DNA from: an uncultured Bacteroidales bacterium
GTDB lineage: Bacteria > Bacteroidota > Bacteroidia > Bacteroidales > UBA932
Direction of reading: 5' to 3'
Length of the DNA stretch: 64,000 nucleotides
Assembly: GCA_905233655.1 (NCBI GenBank)
Contig: CAJOCS010000003.1
Location: forward strand, 1 to 64,000
In this document: one piece after another, positions 57,994-64,000 of the stretch
How positions within the stretch are numbered: the stretch's first letter is position 1
Layout of the letters: every line of letters begins with the position of its first letter
Notes under the pieces: generated by a model
What the model saw: the letters and a program-made list of their open reading frames with translations, nothing else
What the model was told of the DNA's origin: nothing
Databases searched by the model: none
Program-made: the position numbers and the translations under genes

Positions 57994-58474
57994 CATTAAA
58001 GAATACCTGGACCTTCGCGTAGACGAAGTCAAACTGCGCGCCGCCAAGGGCCTGTCGCTGTCTACGTCAAAGATAGTGGCGCTGCTGCTTATAGTAATTG
58101 TGGGCGGTGTGCTGCTTCTGGCGATAGCTGCAGCGGGTGTACTGCTGCTTGGCGAGCTGATGGGCTCCTACGCAGGGGCGGCCGGAATAGTGGCCGGTGT
58201 GCTGCTGCTGTTTTTCCTGGTGCTGCTTCTGCTTCGCAAGAGGCTGTTCCGAAACACCTTCGTGTCGGCCTTTACCGATGCGTTTTTCCCGGGGGAAGAC
58301 GGCCCTGCAACGATGAAACAGCTTGACAGGCGTCTAGGAAAGACCGCAAACCGCATCGCGGTTCAGGAAGAGCTGATCTCCTCGGCATTCGCGTTCAGAA
58401 ATGTGGCGCTGAATCTAATCGGTGTCGTAAGAAAAGCCTTTGAAAAGCATGAAACACCTTCGGAGAGCTCTTAA
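57983..58474 (+). CDS. Phage-holin-superfamily-like membrane protein
   Basis: Amphipathic N-terminus, two TM segments, LLRKRLFRNTFVSAFTDAFF; start moved to MGSDIKEYL. Confidence 0.65.
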   Translation: MGSDIKEYLDLRVDEVKLRAAKGLSLSTSKIVALLLIVIVGGVLLLAIAAAGVLLLGELMGSYAGAAGIVAGVLLLFFLVLLLLRKRLFRNTFVSAFTDAFFPGEDGPATMKQLDRRLGKTANRIAVQEELISSAFAFRNVALNLIGVVRKAFEKHETPSESS

Positions 58475-58916
58475 ATACTTTATTCAGGTGACCATCCTGT
58501 TCACCGTTCTCATCGGCGGGCTCATGCTCCTCGGTTTCGTTTCCAGCGACGTGAACGTAGCCTTCCGCAACGGATGGGGCTCCATCGGCCTCATTCTTGC
58601 GGCCTTTGCGGGTGTGAGCCTCGTATATCCCTTCTTCGGCTACGGGAAAAGGATGCTTCGCATCGGTGGAGACCCTGCCACGCACCGGGACGGAATAATA
58701 AAGACTATGGAAAACAGGCGCTATGTTTTCGCCGGAGAGAAGGACGGTGCAATGCTGTTCCACCTGGCCTCTCCCGTAAACCGAATCGCCAGACTATATG
58801 AAGACACAATAACTGTCAGCCCCGTACTGGGCGGATGGGAGGCCGAAGGGCTGTCCCGCGACCTCGTCCGCGTGGTTACGGCGCTGGAACATAATTTTGC
58901 AGACCATGGAGAATGA
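58449..58916 (+). CDS. Small membrane protein of unknown function
   Basis: Two TM segments; overlaps the upstream gene; in-operon position. Confidence 0.65.
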   Translation: MKHLRRALKYFIQVTILFTVLIGGLMLLGFVSSDVNVAFRNGWGSIGLILAAFAGVSLVYPFFGYGKRMLRIGGDPATHRDGIIKTMENRRYVFAGEKDGAMLFHLASPVNRIARLYEDTITVSPVLGGWEAEGLSRDLVRVVTALEHNFADHGE

Positions 58917-59133
58917 TTCCGCTAAATTCAAGACCGTAGCCACATTCCCGGACAGGAATATGGCCGAGCTGCTGGTAACCCTTCTGGACGCCAACGGCAT
59001 CCCGGCGGGTGTTTTCGGTGCAGATTCGTCCATCCCCTCTTTCGGATGGGCCAGGGAAATCGAAGTAAAAGTGAATGAAGAGGACTATGAGGCCGCAATG
59101 ACCATCATCGCGGCTGCCGACAAGGCCGAATAG
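58906..59133 (+). CDS. DUF2007-like protein
   Basis: FKTVATFPDRNMAELLVTLLDANGIPAGVFGADS...IEVKVNEEDYEAAMTII. Confidence 0.8.
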   Translation: MENDSAKFKTVATFPDRNMAELLVTLLDANGIPAGVFGADSSIPSFGWAREIEVKVNEEDYEAAMTIIAAADKAE

Positions 59134-59687
59134 AACTCTTCTCCGAATGCTTCCTCGAGGGGTCCGCGCAGAAATTCATACACGCGGACTCCTTCTTTTC
59201 TGCCCTTTTCGAAGGCCGGGGCGCATATCTTCCACCGGTGCAGATTGAGGCCGATCCGTCCGCCGCCAAGCTCCACCACGCGGATGGGATAGAGGGAGCA
59301 GGAGATGGGTTTTTTGAACTTTGAAAGCCCTCTGCAGAATTGTCTCTCGATGGCGCAGAGGCAGTTTCCCTCGGCATCGAAGTGGCAGAAGGCGCACTCT
59401 TCCCCGTCTTTTACAAGCGGAGTTACAATATCGCCGTCCCTGTCTATCTCAAAGAAGCCCTTGGCCGCAACGGTGTCGAGGCCTTTCTGAGTCATAAGAG
59501 GGGAATACGCGTCGTAGTTTTCTTCGAGTTTCTCCAGCTCTTCCTCCTTGAGCGGAGCCCCGCTTTCCCCTTCTATGCAGCAGCGTCCCCTGCACACCGG
59601 GTAGTCGCAGCAGAAAAACTCCGTGACAACTTCTCCGGAAACCAGGATGTCTCCAATCTCTATTAATGTGCTGTATTCGCTGTTCAT
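59085..59687 (-). CDS. DUF3109 family protein
   Basis: FFCCDYPVCRGRCCIEGESGAPL, CAFCHFDAEGNCLCAIERQFCRGLSKFKKPISCSLYPIRV. Confidence 0.9.
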   Translation of the reverse strand: MNSEYSTLIEIGDILVSGEVVTEFFCCDYPVCRGRCCIEGESGAPLKEEELEKLEENYDAYSPLMTQKGLDTVAAKGFFEIDRDGDIVTPLVKDGEECAFCHFDAEGNCLCAIERQFCRGLSKFKKPISCSLYPIRVVELGGGRIGLNLHRWKICAPAFEKGRKEGVRVYEFLRGPLEEAFGEEFYSALSAAAMMVIAAS

Positions 59688-60520
59688 GGCAGAGCAACAT
59701 ATTCAACCCTGGGAGCACGGGCAAGGGCCGAAAGAATTTCATGAATGCGTGAGGAATCGATTCCCGCAAGGGTTTCAGCATATCTGTTATATATGTCCTT
59801 ACCCATGGTATAGCGCATCACAACTGCATCAAGCACTCCGCCGGCGCTTGCCTGGGACGCTCTTACCTGTTCATAAACCATGTTGCGCCAGGCCCGGATA
59901 TCCGCCTGGGACAGGTTCTCGGAGGAGACATCCTCAAGGGCAAGCCTTACATTCTGAAGAACCGTGTGAGCGGGAATGGCGTACTCTCCGGCCGGAAGGC
60001 CGTCGGCACTGACCGGCTCGCAGCTAATGAACAGACGCAGACGCTCCGTGGGATAGGCCACCGGTTCAAAGCTCTCGCTCACGCTGATGCCGAGCGGCTG
60101 AAGCCGCCTCACAAGGGCGCGGTGCACCTGTTCCTTCACAATTGGAAGCGCAAGGTAATTCGCCGTACTCAAAGGAAGGGGCGCGTCTACCAGTATATGC
60201 ACTCCGGCTTCACGGGACTCTCCCGTAAGGCTTGCCGATGCGGGGGAATACGTCACCGCCTGGCGCTGGACCGTGCCTCTGTTTGTCTGGAAACCGCCCA
60301 GGTAGCGCATCAGGACCCGCTTTACGGTGAGTTCGTCAAGGTCTCCGACGAGTATCAGGACACCGTTGTTTACATGTGTGAAACGCTCGTTGAAGTAGGC
60401 CTCGGCCCTGTCCTGCAGGGCGGTGGTGAGAAGGGCCGGATTCCTGTGGAGGAAGTATGGATACGAAGGGGCGAGGGCGCTTTCAAGGCTGTCACGAAGG
60501 GGTGTGGCGGCAAGCCTCAT
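59684..60520 (-). CDS. C-terminal half of an M16-like (insulinase-family) protein
   Basis: FNERFTHVNNGVLILVGDLDELTVKRVLMRYLGGFQTNRG (M16 domain signature without a start domain); ATGA overlap with the N-terminal half. Confidence 0.75.
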   Translation of the reverse strand: MRLAATPLRDSLESALAPSYPYFLHRNPALLTTALQDRAEAYFNERFTHVNNGVLILVGDLDELTVKRVLMRYLGGFQTNRGTVQRQAVTYSPASASLTGESREAGVHILVDAPLPLSTANYLALPIVKEQVHRALVRRLQPLGISVSESFEPVAYPTERLRLFISCEPVSADGLPAGEYAIPAHTVLQNVRLALEDVSSENLSQADIRAWRNMVYEQVRASQASAGGVLDAVVMRYTMGKDIYNRYAETLAGIDSSRIHEILSALARAPRVEYVALP

Positions 60521-62205
60521 GTTTCTGGAATTATGGTCCTGTCGTTGAAGATGGAGAGAATGGACTTCAGAAGGAAGGGAAGGCCCGGTGACGGCGCCTC
60601 TCCTTCGATGAGGAGATTGTTCATATCCACATGCGCGGACATTCTCACGCCGTGAACTTCCAGAAGGTCCCGGAAAGAACGGGCGGGAAGGCCTCCGGCG
60701 TCGTAAAGGCTCAGCATATCGGCGATATAGCCGGCTTCTCCGTCCTGAAGGGCGGGAATATGCGAAAGCCCGCCATCCAGCTGGAAGGCATATTTGAAGC
60801 GGCCGAAAATGCCGTCCATTTGCTTGTACACCACTTTTACGCCGTTGGAGAAAGTCCAGAGCGTGCCGCCTGAGACAGGTTCGGTCCTGGTGCTGCGGAT
60901 TCTCACCCTGGGACAGTCGATCTCCAGACCAAGGGTGTCAGCGGCTCTCCAGCTGTAGTCTTTGTCGGTGGGGGAAAGGGAACCGTAAAGGTACGCGAGA
61001 TTGTAATAGAAAAGGGCGTCGTCCCTGTCGAGCGAGTCCTGGGGAGAGACGAAGCTGAGGGTCAGGTTGCCAAGCTGGTCAAGTACAGCGGAGGAGAAGC
61101 TGTTGAACATTGCGCACTGGTCAGACTCGGTGACATGCTTTCTGGAGAAGAGACGGAGTTCTTCCGAGAAAGGACTCATGGCCGCGCCATAGAGGAAATT
61201 GGACACGCAGCGGTCTACGTCGGCCTCCACCGGAGGGGTGGCGGCGGCGCGGGAAAGCATCGAGGGAAGCATCACCCTTCTGGCGTTGGCAAACTCCGTT
61301 TCCGGCACTCCGAAATAATCCAGCTGCGACAGCGTGGACGAAAGAAGGCGCATCGCCGGATCGAGGTGGGCGGGATCGGTAATTACCGAAACCCTGTAGA
61401 GTTCGTCGTCTCCCTGGCGGGCGCTGCTCCGGAGGTCGAATTCGATTCCGCCGCAGGGAATGCCGGCATCGGCAAACTCCCTTTCGAGACGATGCCGGAG
61501 AATAACCGTGAACTCCTTAAGGAATATGTTGGTCACCAGGGCCTGTGCCGTGTTCATCTGGTTCTGCGGAATGCGGGCCGATGCATAAGAAACGCTGACG
61601 CTCGCCCTCACCGGATCCTGGCTCCTGTAAAAGAGCACCGACGGGGCCGGAGAAGGCTCCCAGACGTAATCCGGGGTGTGGTCCTGCCGTACCAGGATGC
61701 GGGGAACCATCATGGAAAAGATGTCCAGTTTCTTCTTCAGTTCCTGGGTGTCGATGTCTCCGCAAATGATAATGGCCTGTTCAGCGCGCGATGCGGCCAC
61801 CTGGGTAAAACTGTGCAAAAGGGTGGAATCGAGAGCGCTCACATTGTAAAACGGAACGTGAGAAAAGCGGTATACCGTGGAACCGTCCCATTCCGTGATG
61901 TATCCTTCCCTTCCGGAGCCGATGCCGAAACCGGCAAGCAGGCCCGCATTCAGGCGGGAGCGCTTTTCCGGGGACGAAGGCTCGTCCCTCTGGACCACGG
62001 CCACTGAAGCGTAACCCTTCTCCGCGGGGTTCTGTACCATATAGTATTTTACTCCGCAGCCGAGGGTGCCGGTCTGGATTCGGCCGTCTAGCGGGAGGGG
62101 TGGCAGATTCTGGGCTGGCATAGTTATTGAAACCATGAGCCAGGCCGCAAGGAGAAGGATATGTTTTTTGAGCGACAACACCACTTTATCCTTTTTCTGC
62201 TGCAA
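60517..62205 (-). CDS. N-terminal part of an M16-like protein lacking a recognisable HXXEH zinc motif
   Basis: LGCGVKYYMVQNPAEKGYASVAVVQRDEPS, EQAIIICGDIDTQELKKKLDIFS. The predicted TTG start lies inside a TAATTTTG -7-like box, so the true start is probably slightly downstream. Confidence 0.75.
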   Translation of the reverse strand: MQQKKDKVVLSLKKHILLLAAWLMVSITMPAQNLPPLPLDGRIQTGTLGCGVKYYMVQNPAEKGYASVAVVQRDEPSSPEKRSRLNAGLLAGFGIGSGREGYITEWDGSTVYRFSHVPFYNVSALDSTLLHSFTQVAASRAEQAIIICGDIDTQELKKKLDIFSMMVPRILVRQDHTPDYVWEPSPAPSVLFYRSQDPVRASVSVSYASARIPQNQMNTAQALVTNIFLKEFTVILRHRLEREFADAGIPCGGIEFDLRSSARQGDDELYRVSVITDPAHLDPAMRLLSSTLSQLDYFGVPETEFANARRVMLPSMLSRAAATPPVEADVDRCVSNFLYGAAMSPFSEELRLFSRKHVTESDQCAMFNSFSSAVLDQLGNLTLSFVSPQDSLDRDDALFYYNLAYLYGSLSPTDKDYSWRAADTLGLEIDCPRVRIRSTRTEPVSGGTLWTFSNGVKVVYKQMDGIFGRFKYAFQLDGGLSHIPALQDGEAGYIADMLSLYDAGGLPARSFRDLLEVHGVRMSAHVDMNNLLIEGEAPSPGLPFLLKSILSIFNDRTIIPET

Positions 62206-62264
62206 AATTAAAACTTTATTTGCTATTTTTGCAATTCGGTTCGATTATAAACGATAAAAGATAA

Positions 62265-63200
62265 ATGAAGATGAAAAGATTTTTTGTAGCAATCGTCACT
62301 CTCGTCCTGGCAGCAGCAGGCCTGAATGCACAGGATTACAACGCAGCAGTAGACACCTTCAATTCAGCAGCAACCGCTAGCGACAAGGCCCAGGCCATCA
62401 GCCTCTTCCGCTCCGCTATGGAACAGTTCCAGGCATGCGAGGGAGACGAAGCCCTGGAAATGGTCGCACAGTGCAAAGAACAGATTACCCGTACATATCT
62501 GAACCTCGCGAAGGAACAGATCAACGCAGCCTCCTATGACGACGCCCTCGCTTCCCTTCAGGCAACAATTGAAAACGCCAACGAAATCGGCCTTGAGAGC
62601 GTAGCTACCGAAGCCGCTTCCCTCATCCCGAACACCTATTCCCGCAAGGGCGCCACCCTGCTTCAGGCAAAGGACTATGCCGGCGCCGTCCAGGCAATGG
62701 CTCAGGCCGTGGCACTCGATCCCCAGAACGGTCAGTACCAGCTCATCTACGGACAGGCACTGGTTGGCGCAGGCCAGGTTGACGAGGCAATCACCGCCCT
62801 CGGAGCCGCCTACGAACTCGGCCAGGCCGCCAAGGCCGGCAAGCTGCTCTCCAGCATCTACACCAGCAAGGGCAAGACCCTGTCGAGCAACAACCGCACC
62901 GCCGAAGCCATCGAGGCTCTCCTCCTTGCCGTGAATTACAACGACGCCAAGGCCGACGCCTGGTTCTCCCTCGCAAGGTGCTACACCAAGAGCGGCAACA
63001 ATGTAGAGGCCATCAACGCCTACAAGAAGTTCCTGGAGCTCCAGCCGAACCACCCTCAGGCAGTTGAGATTATCCTCACCGTCGCACAGACTGCAAACAG
63101 CCTCAACGACAAGGAAACCGCCATCGAGTACTACACCAAACTTCTGGGAACCAAGTACAATCAGGAAGCGACCGCCAAGCTCGCCGAGCTCAGAAGGTAG
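62265..63200 (+). CDS. Tetratricopeptide repeat protein, secreted
   Basis: Signal peptide; repeated TPR helices such as AKDYAGAVQAMAQAVALDPQNGQYQLIYGQALV and SGNNVEAINAYKKFLELQPNHPQ. Confidence 0.9.
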   Translation: MKMKRFFVAIVTLVLAAAGLNAQDYNAAVDTFNSAATASDKAQAISLFRSAMEQFQACEGDEALEMVAQCKEQITRTYLNLAKEQINAASYDDALASLQATIENANEIGLESVATEAASLIPNTYSRKGATLLQAKDYAGAVQAMAQAVALDPQNGQYQLIYGQALVGAGQVDEAITALGAAYELGQAAKAGKLLSSIYTSKGKTLSSNNRTAEAIEALLLAVNYNDAKADAWFSLARCYTKSGNNVEAINAYKKFLELQPNHPQAVEIILTVAQTANSLNDKETAIEYYTKLLGTKYNQEATAKLAELRR

Positions 63201-64000
63201 TCTTCAGCGTCATTTCACAAACGGCGCAATCGAAATCCAGCCGGAACCGCCTGCCCTGGTTTGTCAGCAGCAGCGGTTCCGCTTTTTTTGCCTTCCCCTG
63301 CCGGGGGCAAAGGCCGAGTTCGTGGCGGATGCAGTACTTCGTCCGCATGAGTTCAGCCCCCGGAACCGGCTCAAGCTCATAAGCGTGCTGGATTGTCTCC
63401 GCACCGCGGGCCTCATATATACTGCGGGAGATATCGTTCGCCACATTTTCCCTGTAAGTGAGTTCCTGAGGACAACGCACGGAGCCGTCCACCCGGCCCC
63501 TGTACATTGGAGGCACGAGGGGCTTCAATGAATCCAGCACTTCGGCGAGGCTGCGGCGCATGGCGTTCAGTTCGGACGCGGTGAAAAAAGGCATGTCCGA
63601 AAGCGCACGGAAAGAAGCGACCTTAAAGTCGTAGCAGGAACTTGTCTTCTGAAGCTGGGAATAAACGCTCTCCAGCATTTTCTCTGGGTTGCGGCATTCG
63701 CGGAATTCATAATCCCTGTCCAGACGCACGGCCCTCCCGTCTTCCGTACATGCTTCAATTAGCACATGAGCGCCATCGAGCACGACATCCAGTTTCACGT
63801 CTATTAGCCTCCGGGGATGGGATGCGTCCACTCTCTTTTCGAACTCGGCGGTACTGCTTCTGTAAAGAGTCATCCCAGTTTTTATTCCTTCCACCGGGGC
63901 ATTGCAACGAATACTTCCGGCCGTGCAGACATCTCCGCGGAAGCCGTGGACCGAGCCGTCACGGGCGATGAAGGCGAAGCCGTCGCCATTGGACAGCCTC
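63190..64000 (-). CDS. Peptidase U32 family protein, C-terminal part (runs off the window)
   Basis: The open frame continues to the window edge: LSNGDGFAFIARDGSVHGFRGDV...GIKTGMTLYR; C-terminal YCIRHELGLCPRQGKAKKAEPLLLTNQGRRFRLDFDCAVCEMT. Confidence 0.85.
   Translation of the reverse strand, partial: RLSNGDGFAFIARDGSVHGFRGDVCTAGSIRCNAPVEGIKTGMTLYRSSTAEFEKRVDASHPRRLIDVKLDVVLDGAHVLIEACTEDGRAVRLDRDYEFRECRNPEKMLESVYSQLQKTSSCYDFKVASFRALSDMPFFTASELNAMRRSLAEVLDSLKPLVPPMYRGRVDGSVRCPQELTYRENVANDISRSIYEARGAETIQHAYELEPVPGAELMRTKYCIRHELGLCPRQGKAKKAEPLLLTNQGRRFRLDFDCAVCEMTLKTTF

Noticed and set aside
57983-58474. Prophage remnant suggested by the holin-like protein
   Set aside because: No other phage genes nearby; this holin-superfamily protein sits in a housekeeping operon with a YtxH protein and is common outside phages.
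63190-63894. 234-aa protein as a complete gene
   Set aside because: The open frame and U32-type sequence (LSNGDGFAFIARDGSVHGF) continue upstream to the window edge, so it is a truncated larger gene.

Overview
This 64-kb window is GC-rich and has Bacteroidetes/Bacteroidales-type features: -7 boxes of the TAnnTTTG form, TonB-dependent receptors, BACON lipoproteins and GH92/GH130 enzymes. No rRNA, tRNA, CRISPR array, integrase or transposase was recognised. From left to right it contains: (i) an MsrA-fRMsr fusion, a mannose-6-phosphate isomerase and an alpha-mannoside degradation locus (three GH92, one GH125, one GH130, one EEP-family protein, one LacI-type regulator); (ii) an M3 peptidase and a cluster that looks like a cell-surface nucleic-acid scavenging locus (DUF5689-like lipoprotein, TonB receptor, EEP protein, BACON plus NUC1-type endonuclease, large OB-fold-like repeat lipoprotein); (iii) a glpABC-GDPD-glpT operon; (iv) NhaC, YbaK and an A1S_2505-like protein, followed by a ~600-bp structured intergenic region; (v) a second lipoprotein/TonB-receptor pair; (vi) metK behind a probable SAM-II-type riboswitch with a terminator; (vii) housekeeping genes, including a frameshifted alaS and an in-frame LptF/G permease-Fmt fusion; (viii) sdhC without adjacent sdhAB, trpB2, pyrH, pepP, hemW, a split M16-like gene and the 3' part of a U32 peptidase. 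The items most worth a second look are the LptG-Fmt fusion, the putative nucleic-acid acquisition cluster, the inverted-repeat intergenic element at 34.1-34.6 kb, the riboswitch/terminator overlap at metK, and the abutting or overlapping stops at all seven convergent gene pairs. All family assignments come from reading the translations; no database search was run.
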